This document shows positions 1 through 8,138 of a stretch of 64,000 bases of DNA, in pieces. The position numbers and the translations under genes were made by a program. This stretch comes from Niveispirillum sp943371025 (GTDB lineage: Bacteria > Pseudomonadota > Alphaproteobacteria > Azospirillales > Azospirillaceae): positions 1 to 64,000 of the forward strand of contig CALRTC020000014.1 of NCBI GenBank assembly GCA_943371025.1, written 5' to 3'. Under the pieces are notes generated by a model that saw only the letters and a list, made by a program, of their open reading frames with translations, was not told the DNA's origin and ran no database searches. Within the stretch, counting starts at the first letter, position 1, and each line of letters opens with the position of its first letter.

Positions 1-102
1 ACAGCCGACGACGCTCCGTACCCGTCAAAACCTCCACCCGCTGATAAGCCATCACGTTTGCCACTCGTTTGCGTCCGCGCTATCGCGCTTACGCAAACAC
101 TC

Positions 103-201
103 CCAGCTACCGACCACCAAACACAAGGCGCCTCACACCGGAAGCGTACAAAGGGAATCCCAGATTCCGACTTACAGCGCGACGCTCTATATGGTAGCTG
201 G
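103..201. repeat. GGTAGCT-type repeats, candidate integrase arm sites
   Basis: Two copies of a GGTAGCT motif occur in opposite orientation, at 105-111 (as AGCTACC) and 193-199. The second sits in the 14-mer CTATATGGTAGCTG at 187-200, which recurs exactly at 40366-40379 just upstream of the tyrosine integrase gene. Arm-type binding sites of tyrosine integrases look like this. Binding is inferred; only the repetition is seen. Confidence 0.4.
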
Positions 202-236
202 ACACTGTTTTGGGGTGGTCATTGCGAACAGCAAAA

Positions 237-269
237 AAGCCCTTGAAAGGCATTATCTTTCAAGGGCTT
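237..269. terminator. 13-bp perfect inverted repeat, terminator-like hairpin
   Basis: AAGCCCTTGAAAG at 237-249 is perfectly complementary to 257-269 with a 7-nt loop. Its left flank is A-rich (T-rich on the minus strand). It lies just left of the att-like 13-mer, as another hairpin does at 40141-40172. That position fits a terminator placed beyond the 3' end of a minus-strand tRNA gene. Confidence 0.5.
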
Positions 270-275
270 GAGTAT

Positions 276-288
276 TGGATGCGGGGGC
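276..288 (-). repeat. 13-bp copy of a tRNA 3'-end sequence, candidate att core
   Basis: TGGATGCGGGGGC at 276-288 is repeated exactly at 40184-40196, where it is the acceptor end of a tRNA-fMet 3' fragment. Here the match stops after 13 bp. The direct repeats bracket about 40 kb rich in recombinases and defence genes. A shared att core is inferred. The stretch from here to 465 shows no gene. Confidence 0.4.
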
Positions 289-465
289 TCGCCTCAACCG
301 AGGTTATAGTAAGCTTACGACGTTGATTTAACTGCATATTTTTGTCACCCCCCCTGACAGCAAGCTTCCCGTCGGATTTGGACCGGCAAAATTGCCACCT
401 TAGATCGCAAAATGCTCAAGCAGAAGCTGTGCGCACACAGGGCGTCAGCGCGCAGAATGAGGTCC

Positions 466-957
466 TCAGTCAACAACTTGATATCGATCCCAATTCAATC
501 TGACATAATCGGCCATGCCGCGCGCAGGCGAGTAAGGCGGATAGAGCGTCTGGAATATCTGAAGCGCCTCGGTGAGCGCCATGCCGGTGAAACGGTTGGT
601 GTGCCTCCTGAGATAAAGCAGGGCGATAGAGGGCGAGCGCGACTGACCCTGGTTGCAATGGAGCAGCACCTTGGCGCTACCCAGATTACGATGAATGGCT
701 TGGAGCGCAGCATCGACAATCTCTGCGGCAATGTAATTGACATCAGTCACATCGACCAAGTTTAGGATCAGGCGGTCATCGCGGCACGCAATCAGATATT
801 CGGGATGGTCCTTCGACGCGGCACGCCCAGTATAACCGAGCGCCTGTCGATGATATGGCTCTTTGCAAGCATGGATGAAGAACCAGCCGGGCTCACGGCG
901 CAGGCGCTGTTCATCGCCTTCATTGCCGATGAACAGGTTCGGATGAACTTCGATCAC
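466..957 (-). CDS. Dual-specificity/tyrosine phosphatase-like protein
   Basis: This 163-residue protein carries the cysteine-phosphatase signature HCNQGQSR at residues 100-107: nucleophile C101, phosphate-binding R107. Asp residues in the upstream segment around residues 69-72 could supply the general acid. It should hydrolyse phospho-Tyr or phospho-Ser/Thr, or possibly another phosphate ester. The GTG start at 957 is preceded by a GGGGAG ribosome site. It is the last gene of the minus-strand ubiquitin-like operon, 71 bp after the DUF6527 gene. It is compact, with no transmembrane segment or extra domain. The phosphatase fold is confident; the substrate and the link to ubiquitin-like modification are inferred from position only. 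Confidence 0.8.
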   Translation of the reverse strand: MIEVHPNLFIGNEGDEQRLRREPGWFFIHACKEPYHRQALGYTGRAASKDHPEYLIACRDDRLILNLVDVTDVNYIAAEIVDAALQAIHRNLGSAKVLLHCNQGQSRSPSIALLYLRRHTNRFTGMALTEALQIFQTLYPPYSPARGMADYVRLNWDRYQVVD

Positions 958-1028
958 GACAACTTTCTCCCCTTATCTGTCAAATGGGTAGCGTGCCCTC
1001 GAAAGCGAGCTGTCGAAGCCGCAGAGTG

Positions 1029-1556
1029 TCAGCGGTCTGCGCGGCGAAATTGGCCGCGCAGATTCCCGCTGCCCTCCTCGACGAGCCCTGCACGCGCCAA
1101 TCGCCTTAGCGCGCGAAGAACATCCCATGGAATCTCCTCAAGCTGGATGGCAATTTCTAAGCCGGTGCGGAAGCGCAAAGCCGTGAGCGCATCTAGCGCT
1201 AGCGCCTCGAGCCCGGCGTCGTAGTCGGGCTCGACATTGCCGGCCTCGAAACGGTCACACCAGACTATGATATCGCGCCACAGGATGAAATGGCTCCTGC
1301 ATCCATTTTCTCTCCAGACTGAGGGGTACAGCGTAACCGATTCGTGGCGAAGGTCGATCGCCCAAGCTTTCCCAGCTCGCCCATCAAGGTTGATCACCAG
1401 CGTCTCGCCGCAGCCGTCGGGGCATTTGATGAGCAAGGCGCGCATCCGCCCGCGAATGATCGACGCAGCATCGCCGGCCTGCTCGAGCAATGGCTCGGCT
1501 TGGTCGCGATATTCGCCGGCTCCACGCCAGCGCACCTTTCGTGCAGGCCCTGTCAT
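1029..1556 (-). CDS. DUF6527-type zinc-site protein of ubiquitin-like operon
   Basis: This 175-residue protein resembles the DUF6527 family, known as a companion of prokaryotic ubiquitin-like E1/E2 cassettes. Residues 38-100 hold the recognisable core: a CPDGCGE motif (C45, C49), then YPSVW and GCRSHFILW (C86), and a further Cys at 100. The four cysteines look like a zinc site. The last 60 residues are helical and could form a winged helix. The biochemical role is unknown. The gene starts 3 nt after the preceding micro-ORF ends, so the two are probably co-translated. Family recognition is from motif memory; function is not assigned. Confidence 0.7.
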   Translation of the reverse strand: MTGPARKVRWRGAGEYRDQAEPLLEQAGDAASIIRGRMRALLIKCPDGCGETLVINLDGRAGKAWAIDLRHESVTLYPSVWRENGCRSHFILWRDIIVWCDRFEAGNVEPDYDAGLEALALDALTALRFRTGLEIAIQLEEIPWDVLRALRRLARAGLVEEGSGNLRGQFRRADR

Positions 1557-1559
1557 TGG

Positions 1560-1670
1560 CTATCTCCCTTCATGTCGTTGACGGGTGTAGCGGCGATTGT
1601 CGAGATCGCGGCGCTGCCTGGCGCTCGGGTCTGTCCCGAACCACAGCATGTCCCGATGCGCCTCAGTCAT
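1560..1670 (-). CDS. Candidate 36-residue micro-ORF between E1 and DUF6527 genes
   Basis: An ORF of 36 codons starts inside the last codons of the JAB-E1 gene (ATG at 1668-1670; the E1 stop is 1663-1665) and ends 3 nt before the DUF6527 start. It exactly fills the only gap between two otherwise adjacent genes. The product is short, polar and rich in Arg and Asp, with no membrane segment or known motif. The overlap geometry matches the other junctions in this operon, which argues for real translation. The ORF could also be a chance spacer. Confidence 0.4.
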   Translation of the reverse strand: MTEAHRDMLWFGTDPSARQRRDLDNRRYTRQRHEGR

Positions 1671-3000
1671 GACGCGCCTTCGGTCGCACGGGAAGGCTCC
1701 AACTCGCGCCCTTCGCCAACGCGCCCTCGTGCGAGCAGACGACACAGTCCTTGCGGGCCGCCGCGGTGGTCGGCCGCACCGTTCCGCGAAGTCCGTCGTA
1801 GAGTTGAAATCGCGCCTTGGCGGGCACTGCGGTCACCGCACCCAGGAACATCGTCACCGCAAGCGAGGCCATCGTGCCGTTGATCGACACCACCGCTGGC
1901 TGGGGTGCATGTCCACCGATCACATAGGGGTCAGCTGTCCGTTGCTCGGGGGTCAGCATCTCACGGCGGATCTGCTCGGCGTCGAGCGCGCGGGTGCAGG
2001 CCAGACACGGCAGGCCGGGCGCCAGCATCTGTACCCTGCCGGTGACATGGCTGACCGTGCCGTCGGCGACAGTGATACTGACCCCCATGTCGATGGCCGG
2101 AACCAGATGCTGATAGGCTGCTTGGCCCACCACGGCACGGCTCGCGTGCGAATCGGTGCACAGGAAGATGAGATCGAACCCGCCGATCATCCGCGCAGTG
2201 CACTCGTCGACAATATCACCCACGATCGCCCGCACCCGAGCCGCCGGATTGATCGCCAGCGCAAAGCGGCGCGCGATCTCGACCTTGGGAAGGCCGATAT
2301 CCGCGTGGGTCGCCCCGATCAGGCGATTGAGGTTGGTCGCCTCGACCGTGTCCGGATCGATGACCGTGATGTCCTCGGCGCCCAGATGCGAGAGCTGCTG
2401 TATCGTCGCCGAGCCAGTGCCGCCGGCCCCTACCACGAGCAACTTCAGCCTCGCGATCATGCGCTGCCCATCTGCGCCGAACGCACGCACTTGGCGATCA
2501 TGCCGCTCATCGGTTCCGCAGCCTCCGTCGCCGGTGAGCAGGGCAAGTCGAGCGCCGACATCCCAAACATCGACCGGCCTGCCGAGGCCAAGCTCGCGCG
2601 CGCTGATGCCGTCCGGGCCAATCACCACCGCCAGCGCACACGCTTCGGGGGCGCGGCGGTTCAGATAGGCCTTGATCTCCACCTCCCCGGCGTCGTCAAC
2701 CGGCGAGAAGTGTGGCATGCCAAGCGTGTGCGGATGGGTGTGGATGATCACCGGGCTGAGCCGGCTCGCCCGCGCACGATTGGCAATCGCCACCAGTGTC
2801 TCTGGCTTGAGCAAGGCCGAGACCGCGTCGCGTCCGGCATAGGCGGTCTCCTCAAGGGCGGCGACCTCGGCGAGCACCCAACTCGCAGTCGCCGGGTCAT
2901 GGTGCGCATAGCCGATCGCGCAGCGCTCGGCATCCGAGCCTGCCAGCAGCTCGCAAGCGAGCGCCGGGAAGGTGCCCGCCAACGTGCGGAGGCCGCTCAT
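1663..3000 (-). CDS. JAB deubiquitinase-E1 activating enzyme fusion
   Basis: This 445-residue protein has two domains. The N-terminal domain (about 1-150) is a JAB/MPN+ metalloprotease with the JAMM pattern H87-x-H89 and S99-x-x-D102. The C-terminal domain (about 165-440) is a ThiF/E1 adenylating fold: DRQVRAFG at 168-175, nucleotide loop GAGGTGS at 191-197, then Asp216 and NLNR at 223-226. Two CxxC pairs (CLAC at 332-335 and CVVC near 428) look like the E1 zinc site. The protein should adenylate the Gly-terminated ubiquitin-like partner, and the JAB part could process or remove it. ATG at 3000 overlaps the E2 stop as ATGA; a longer reading to 3096 lies inside the E2 gene. Confidence 0.9.
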   Translation of the reverse strand: MSGLRTLAGTFPALACELLAGSDAERCAIGYAHHDPATASWVLAEVAALEETAYAGRDAVSALLKPETLVAIANRARASRLSPVIIHTHPHTLGMPHFSPVDDAGEVEIKAYLNRRAPEACALAVVIGPDGISARELGLGRPVDVWDVGARLALLTGDGGCGTDERHDRQVRAFGADGQRMIARLKLLVVGAGGTGSATIQQLSHLGAEDITVIDPDTVEATNLNRLIGATHADIGLPKVEIARRFALAINPAARVRAIVGDIVDECTARMIGGFDLIFLCTDSHASRAVVGQAAYQHLVPAIDMGVSITVADGTVSHVTGRVQMLAPGLPCLACTRALDAEQIRREMLTPEQRTADPYVIGGHAPQPAVVSINGTMASLAVTMFLGAVTAVPAKARFQLYDGLRGTVRPTTAAARKDCVVCSHEGALAKGASWSLPVRPKARHD

Positions 3001-3383
3001 TGCAGCCTCCGGAAGCGGTCGAGGATCGTGTTCATCCAGCTCGATAGCGTATCGCGATTGGCATCCCAGGGGCCGGTGAGGTGCCAGGAGAACCACAGGC
3101 CCGGCTCGCTCGTCTCAGGAATCACATTGTCTGCGGCCGCGCTCTGGGGAATCGCGCCCGAAGCTAGGCGCAGGCTGTTGTCGGCCCAGAAGCAGTCGAG
3201 AGCGGCGAAGGGATAGGCGGACGGCACCAGGAAGCGCACCTGAGCGCGCGGCGCCGACCAGCCCGGCGGGAGCGGAACGCCCGGCACGGTCACCAGGGTC
3301 GTTCCGCTTCGCAGCCGGCGAAGCTCGACGGCGCCGAAGCGCTCACCGAGCATGCCGAGCTGACGCTGGAGGATCGTCGACAT
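2997..3383 (-). CDS. E2-like ubiquitin-conjugating protein, Prok-E2 type
   Basis: This 128-residue protein fits the Prok-E2 family E pattern: VPGVPLPPGW near residue 33, SAYPFAALDCFWAD at 55-68, and a C-terminal FSWHLTGPWD. It should carry the activated ubiquitin-like protein from the neighbouring E1 to a target. The only cysteine is C64, inside ALDCFW, which is not the usual E2 active-site context, so the transfer residue is uncertain. The start overlaps the stop of the ubiquitin-like gene (TGATG), and its stop overlaps the E1 start (ATGA), so the three proteins are probably made in balanced amounts. Confidence 0.8.
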   Translation of the reverse strand: MSTILQRQLGMLGERFGAVELRRLRSGTTLVTVPGVPLPPGWSAPRAQVRFLVPSAYPFAALDCFWADNSLRLASGAIPQSAAADNVIPETSEPGLWFSWHLTGPWDANRDTLSSWMNTILDRFRRLQ

Positions 3384-4075
3384 CAGCCGAAGTTCGCCTT
3401 GGGCACCGACGAGAAGCGGCGTGGACCGTGGGACACGTCGAGATCGACCACCTCATCGTCAGCGATCACGCGGTCCGGATCGTCCCCATGGCCCTCGAGG
3501 ACCAAGTCGTGGGAGGGATCCCAATCGGCGACCCGTGCCTTGATCTGGAGACCGGCGAGCCTGGGCTGGTCGGCCTCGTACTTCACGCCGTTGACGAAGA
3601 AATGGTACGTCCTCGGGCGCTTGGCGGTGAGGAAGTGCTCGACGCCTGGTTGGGTGAGATCGACGGTCTCGCCCTCCTTGATCAGGCGATCGGTGCCCCC
3701 ACGCACCTCGAGATAGATCGCCTCGTCATCGGCCGCGCCGCTGACGAGGCGCAGCGCCTCCTCGGAGATGGCCCCGGGCCCCCACTTCACCTCGCGGTCG
3801 TTGGCGAAGAAGCGGAACACGCGGTCGCCGGTGAAGGCGACGAAGCGCTCGACACCCTTGGCACGGAGATCGAACGGTTCGTCGAGGCGCACGTCCTCGA
3901 AATCGCCGCTTTCGAGGATCGCATACAGGCTGAAGGCCTCCGGCGGCTTGAGCTTGGCGGCGGCTAGGTACTGACGGCCGAGCGGCACAGGGTCGTCGAG
4001 GTTGATGGGCTGGAAGGTGACGCCGTCGAGCGCGAGCTCGGCGGCGTGCTCCTTCCTGATCTGCTTGTCGGTCAT
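3383..4075 (-). CDS. Multi-ubiquitin protein, three ubiquitin-like repeats
   Basis: This 230-residue protein is built of three beta-grasp-like repeats (about 10-80, 81-152 and 153-230). Repeats 2 and 3 start alike with RVFRFFAND and RTYHFFVNG. Each repeat has an internal segment resembling GETVDLTQPGVEHF. The protein ends KANFG, so a single C-terminal Gly is already exposed for adenylation by the adjacent E1. Such multiubiquitin proteins are known partners of the JAB-E1/E2/DUF6527 set. The ATG at 4075 was chosen because the upstream extension to 4222 reads antisense-like sequence without family resemblance. The gene begins 83 bp after the helicase gene ends, probably in the same operon. Confidence 0.85.
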   Translation of the reverse strand: MTDKQIRKEHAAELALDGVTFQPINLDDPVPLGRQYLAAAKLKPPEAFSLYAILESGDFEDVRLDEPFDLRAKGVERFVAFTGDRVFRFFANDREVKWGPGAISEEALRLVSGAADDEAIYLEVRGGTDRLIKEGETVDLTQPGVEHFLTAKRPRTYHFFVNGVKYEADQPRLAGLQIKARVADWDPSHDLVLEGHGDDPDRVIADDEVVDLDVSHGPRRFSSVPKANFG

Positions 4076-4158
4076 TGGGGGGTGATCCCTTGCTACGCCA
4101 CGGCGGATGCAGCGGCTTCCAAGAGGCCAATCCCGGTGTAAGAGATGGACGGGAAAGC

Positions 4159-7100
4159 TCAGGCAAAAAATTTTTCGAGGCGGCCTTTCGGCACCGCCCC
4201 GCAGGTGAAGAAGGCGGGACATTTGGGGCAGGTTCGGGTCGAGGGTTTGGTCGGAAACGCCCCGGCGAGAATGCCGGCGACGCTGGCGGCGAGCTTCGCT
4301 CGGCGATTCTCAAGCGGCTTGCCGTTGAGGTCGAGCAGCTCGCATGCGTCGTCAGACAAGAACAGGAGCTCGGCATTGCAGCCAGGCGCGGCATGCCGCG
4401 CGGCAAGCAGCAGCCCCATCACCGCCGCGCCCTTCATCTCGGTCGTCCGCATATGGCCGGTGCGGACCTGGCGGAGCGTGATCACGCCATTGGGCGCCTG
4501 CAGCGCATATTCCACATCGACACGAACCAGGGCTCCACCCAGTGGAACAGTGAGCCGAGGCGGCGCGACGAGGGTGCCCTCGGCGCGGCGGCGCACGAAC
4601 CGGGCAACAAGCTCGTCCGCGAACGGCCGATAGGCTTGGCCGGTCGGCTCCCTCACGAGCGGCGATGCCGCCCAATGCCGGTCGATGAGCACCGAAAGGC
4701 TCGCAGGATCGGTAGTAAACCCCGGTGCACCGAGCAGATCGGTCATCGCTGCGCGTACGACATCGTGCAGATCCTCATAGGCCGTCGTAATGCGTCGGCC
4801 GCCGAGTTTGAGGATATGGGTATAGAAGAACCGCCTTGGGCACCGCTCATATAGACTGAGCTCGCTTTGGGTGAAGGTCGGCTCGCCATGATAACCAACA
4901 TCGACCAGCACCTCCACGGGTCCGAGATCATAGGCTGCTGGAGCGACCTTGGAGCGCGCGATCCGGAGCCCGAGCCTGTCGATAAAGGGCGAGGGATTGC
5001 GAGTGCTGGCGGCGCGCTCGCCGGCCTTGGTCCGGTCGGGCGAATAGAGGAGGAGGCGATCCTTGGCACGGGACAAGGCGACATAGAAGAGGCATTCCTG
5101 CTCCTCTTGATGCTCGCGATCGGTGACTGCGCGGCCGCGCTCGGTGGTTCCCGCGATCATTCCGTCGGGCGGCGGGCAGGCTGGCGCCTGGGCCCCGCGC
5201 GGCAGCGTACCCGTGGTCATTCCTGGAATATGCACGACGGGGAACTCCAACCCCTTGCTGCCGTGCATGGTCATGAGGCGCACCGCGTCGATGCCGGCGG
5301 CCGCAGCAGGTATATGCCGCAGGTCTCGATCATCGGAAAGGCGTACAAGCCGGCGAATCCGCTCAAGCAGGAGATGGATGGCACCCGCTGACGGATTGGG
5401 CTGCGCGCGGACAAAGTTCATAAGCTGCCAGATCGCGATGCCCCGTGCCCTGGCGGCCACGGCGTTCGAGCCCGCGATTTCTGCCGCGATGCGACTTCGG
5501 TCGAGCAGAAGCTGCGCAAGCGTATTCCACGGGCTGGAATTCGCATTGAAGCCGTGCAGAAGCCGCGCATAGCTCTGGACCGCCGCCCTCCCGTCGGCAG
5601 ACAGCGTTGAGGGTAGCGCGTCCGCCCAAGCCATCGGCTCGGCAGCGTCGTCGCGCAACGCTGCACCAATCGCGGCTACATCGGCGAGCTCGAGTTCCAA
5701 GCCCGCCGCTCCAGTGCTGCGGGCGAGCGCCATAGCCCGCCGGTCGGTCAGCAGCGATAGCCAAGCGAGAAGGTCCTTGACCTCGGGACGCTCGAACAGG
5801 CTGCCGAGATAAAGGACTGGGATGCCCCGTGTCTCAAGGCCGGCTCCCAAGCTTGCGAGGCGGTCGTTCCCACTGCACAGAAGCGCCTGATCGCGATAGG
5901 CGAAACCGTCTGCACGCATCGCCTTGATAGCGTCCGCGACGGCGTCGATCTCACGCTCGGTATCGCCCTCGACGTAGCGGAACTCAGGCTTCACCCCGCA
6001 AGCGCCGCGAGACGCCTCCAACTCCACCCTAGTCGCACCCTTGACGGGCATCTGCTCGGCGAAGGTTGAATAGGCACGAACGATCTCATCGCACGAACGG
6101 TAGTTGACCTTGAGATGACCGCGAGCGCCACCGGGAAAATCTTCGTCGAAGCGATCAAGGTTGAAGGAGGAGGCGCCGCGAAAGCGGTAGATCGACTGGC
6201 GAATGTCGCCGACATACCAGAGGTTGCGACCTTGATCGGTCAGTTGCTGGAGTAGCCGCACGCTCGCACGGTTCACATCCTGATATTCGTCAACCAGAAT
6301 GTGAAGGTATTCGTCTCGAAGCTGCTGGGCGATCTCCGGCCGGCGCTCAAGCAGATCGGTCGGCAGCGCAACGAGATCGCCGAAGTCCACGCGACTGCCG
6401 GCCTTTTTGATCGCGGTGTAGCTCTCATAGACGCGCGCGACTTCGCGAGCCTTGGCCACCCGCGCGAGATTCTCGGCACCACCACCTTCCGTGAGCATGG
6501 CCTCGACCAGCTCGGCATAGCGCGGTGCCAGCACGACCTCGTCCTGAGCGCGCGAGATTGCGCTGAGCAGGTCGCGCAACTTCTCGGTGGGGTCGACGAG
6601 ATCACGATAGTGTTTGAGCTCGAGTCCAGCAACTTGGCCGAGCATCAGCTCAATCGCCTCGGTCCGATCCAGCAGCCTCGGCTCACGCGCGAAACCAAGC
6701 GCGCCATGGAAGCGACGAACCAGATTGAGGCCGAACGCGTGGAAGGTTCCGATCCACATGGCAGCAGCAGCCTCAGGCGCGCGCGCCGCGATCCGGCTCG
6801 AGAGTTCGCCCGCAGCCTTGTTCGAGTAGGTGAGTACCACAATGCCACGTGGATCCTCGTCCTTCTCAATGAGATCGCAAACTCGGCCGACCAGCGTCTT
6901 GGTCTTGCCGGTCCCGGGCCCGGCCTCAAGGAGGAAGGCACCGCCCCGATGGGTCGCGGCGTCGGCCTGCCGCCTGTTGAGCGGTCGGTCCTTGCCCTCC
7001 TCCTCGTGGGCGAGTTCGACGGGCGGGAGAAGTAATGCGTCCAGCAGCTGCTGAGCAACTACCTCGTAGGGCGCGCCTAGACGCTCGGCGATCGCTAGCG

Positions 7101-7569
7101 CGGTCATGCCGGCGAGATGCTGATTGCGTACGAAGGTGCGGGGCATCAGTAGTTCGCGCGAAAAGAGATCCATTTGGACCTCACGGCGCGACTTCCGGCT
7201 ATAGTCGGCGACGCGCTCCTCGCCGACTGGCGCAGCCTCCGCCGATTGCGCCGGATCCGGACTGAATGCCTGATCGGGCAGCCGGTCATCGCCGAGCGTC
7301 GCATGTCCAAGCTCGTGACCGATCAGAAACGCGTTCAGGAATGCGTCGCCGGTGTCCTCATGCTGGATGCTGTTGCTCTGGGGATCATAGCTTGCGCGAG
7401 CGGTTCCCAGCAGCGGGCTGCCAAGCCTAAGCGGCGTGATCTCATGAATATCCCGCTGGCTCGCCGCCCCCATGACCAACGCCATTGGGTTCCAAGGGTC
7501 GCAGCCCTGGGCAACCAACTTGGCGTGAATTGCCGCAGCCGCCTGTCGCCCAAGCTCGAGCGCGTCCAA
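4159..7569 (-). CDS. IrrE-like metalloprotease-UvrD helicase-nuclease fusion
   Basis: This 1136-residue three-part protein has a ImmA/IrrE-type zinc protease domain at about 1-180 with H85-E-L-G-H89. A UvrD/Rep superfamily-1 helicase follows: Walker A GPGTGKT at 217-223, DEYQD near 430, then GDIRQSIYRFRG, TMHGSKGLEF and ALSRAKDR. The C-terminus resembles AddB/Cas4-like nucleases, with Fe-S-type cysteines (YERCPRRFFY and CPKCPAFFTC). The expected D-Y-K catalytic stretch reads RQVRTG, so cleavage activity is doubtful. The start is TTG at 7569 with a strong GAGGAG site. The preceding gene ends 2 nt upstream. It could sense or unwind foreign DNA and cleave a regulator; that role is inferred. Confidence 0.88.
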   Translation of the reverse strand: MDALELGRQAAAAIHAKLVAQGCDPWNPMALVMGAASQRDIHEITPLRLGSPLLGTARASYDPQSNSIQHEDTGDAFLNAFLIGHELGHATLGDDRLPDQAFSPDPAQSAEAAPVGEERVADYSRKSRREVQMDLFSRELLMPRTFVRNQHLAGMTALAIAERLGAPYEVVAQQLLDALLLPPVELAHEEEGKDRPLNRRQADAATHRGGAFLLEAGPGTGKTKTLVGRVCDLIEKDEDPRGIVVLTYSNKAAGELSSRIAARAPEAAAAMWIGTFHAFGLNLVRRFHGALGFAREPRLLDRTEAIELMLGQVAGLELKHYRDLVDPTEKLRDLLSAISRAQDEVVLAPRYAELVEAMLTEGGGAENLARVAKAREVARVYESYTAIKKAGSRVDFGDLVALPTDLLERRPEIAQQLRDEYLHILVDEYQDVNRASVRLLQQLTDQGRNLWYVGDIRQSIYRFRGASSFNLDRFDEDFPGGARGHLKVNYRSCDEIVRAYSTFAEQMPVKGATRVELEASRGACGVKPEFRYVEGDTEREIDAVADAIKAMRADGFAYRDQALLCSGNDRLASLGAGLETRGIPVLYLGSLFERPEVKDLLAWLSLLTDRRAMALARSTGAAGLELELADVAAIGAALRDDAAEPMAWADALPSTLSADGRAAVQSYARLLHGFNANSSPWNTLAQLLLDRSRIAAEIAGSNAVAARARGIAIWQLMNFVRAQPNPSAGAIHLLLERIRRLVRLSDDRDLRHIPAAAAGIDAVRLMTMHGSKGLEFPVVHIPGMTTGTLPRGAQAPACPPPDGMIAGTTERGRAVTDREHQEEQECLFYVALSRAKDRLLLYSPDRTKAGERAASTRNPSPFIDRLGLRIARSKVAPAAYDLGPVEVLVDVGYHGEPTFTQSELSLYERCPRRFFYTHILKLGGRRITTAYEDLHDVVRAAMTDLLGAPGFTTDPASLSVLIDRHWAASPLVREPTGQAYRPFADELVARFVRRRAEGTLVAPPRLTVPLGGALVRVDVEYALQAPNGVITLRQVRTGHMRTTEMKGAAVMGLLLAARHAAPGCNAELLFLSDDACELLDLNGKPLENRRAKLAASVAGILAGAFPTKPSTRTCPKCPAFFTCGAVPKGRLEKFFA

Positions 7570-7571
7570 GC

Positions 7572-8138
7572 TCAGTCCTCCTCAGCAAGCAGCTCGGCAA
7601 CCCGCTCCGAGGGCACGCCTGCCTCGTTGAGAAGATATGTGAAGCTGATCTTGGCTGTGACCGCGCCTGGGACGCCATCGGATTTATGGCTGGCCACCCG
7701 CGCAAGGACCGCTGGCCCCGCGAGATAGGCTGCAAGCTCGCGCAAGCCGATGCCCAAGCCCTGAGCGAGCCGCTCGAGGAAAGCGAGCGGCACGGTTCCG
7801 GCTACAACGACGCGGTCACGAAAGCCATTGAGGACGATACCCGGCACGCCCAGCGATTGCCGTAGCGCTCCGTAGGCTTGCGGGTCGAGACCGGCGAAGG
7901 GATTGGCCACAGCCGAGCTTGGCGTCGGCGCCGTCTCAATCCAGCGCTCCGCATCCGCATCCAATGGCGCATCGTCAGGGATCGCGTCCTGGAGTGCCAG
8001 TTCATGTGCGAGCGCGATGAGTTGCGAGGCAAGCGCGGGATGCCGTACACAATATGCGCCAAGCTCGGCAGGATCGCGACGGAACGCGATGGCGAACATC
8101 GCCAATACATCATCCGCGGAGGACCGATGCGTGCTCAT
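7572..8138 (-). CDS. Helical regulator-like protein preceding IrrE-helicase fusion
   Basis: This 188-residue, mostly helical protein has no confident domain. Its middle (about 85-140) has the length and spacing of an XRE/antitoxin-like helical segment, and ImmA/IrrE proteases often sit next to an XRE protein they cleave or sense. That analogy is the main clue; no helix-turn-helix could be fixed by eye. The start at 8138 overlaps the sigma-like gene stop (ATGA), and the gene ends 2 nt before the TTG start of the fusion protein. It could be the protease target or an antitoxin-type partner. Confidence 0.65.
   Translation of the reverse strand: MSTHRSSADDVLAMFAIAFRRDPAELGAYCVRHPALASQLIALAHELALQDAIPDDAPLDADAERWIETAPTPSSAVANPFAGLDPQAYGALRQSLGVPGIVLNGFRDRVVVAGTVPLAFLERLAQGLGIGLRELAAYLAGPAVLARVASHKSDGVPGAVTAKISFTYLLNEAGVPSERVAELLAEED

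Noticed and set aside
1..246. 62-codon ORF at the window start
   Set aside because: It has no motif, poor codon pattern and overlaps the integrase-arm-like repeats; treated as non-coding.
1597..3216. 539-codon plus-strand ORF opposite the JAB-E1 gene
   Set aside because: It is an antisense shadow of a recognisable E1/JAB gene in high-GC DNA and has no motif of its own.
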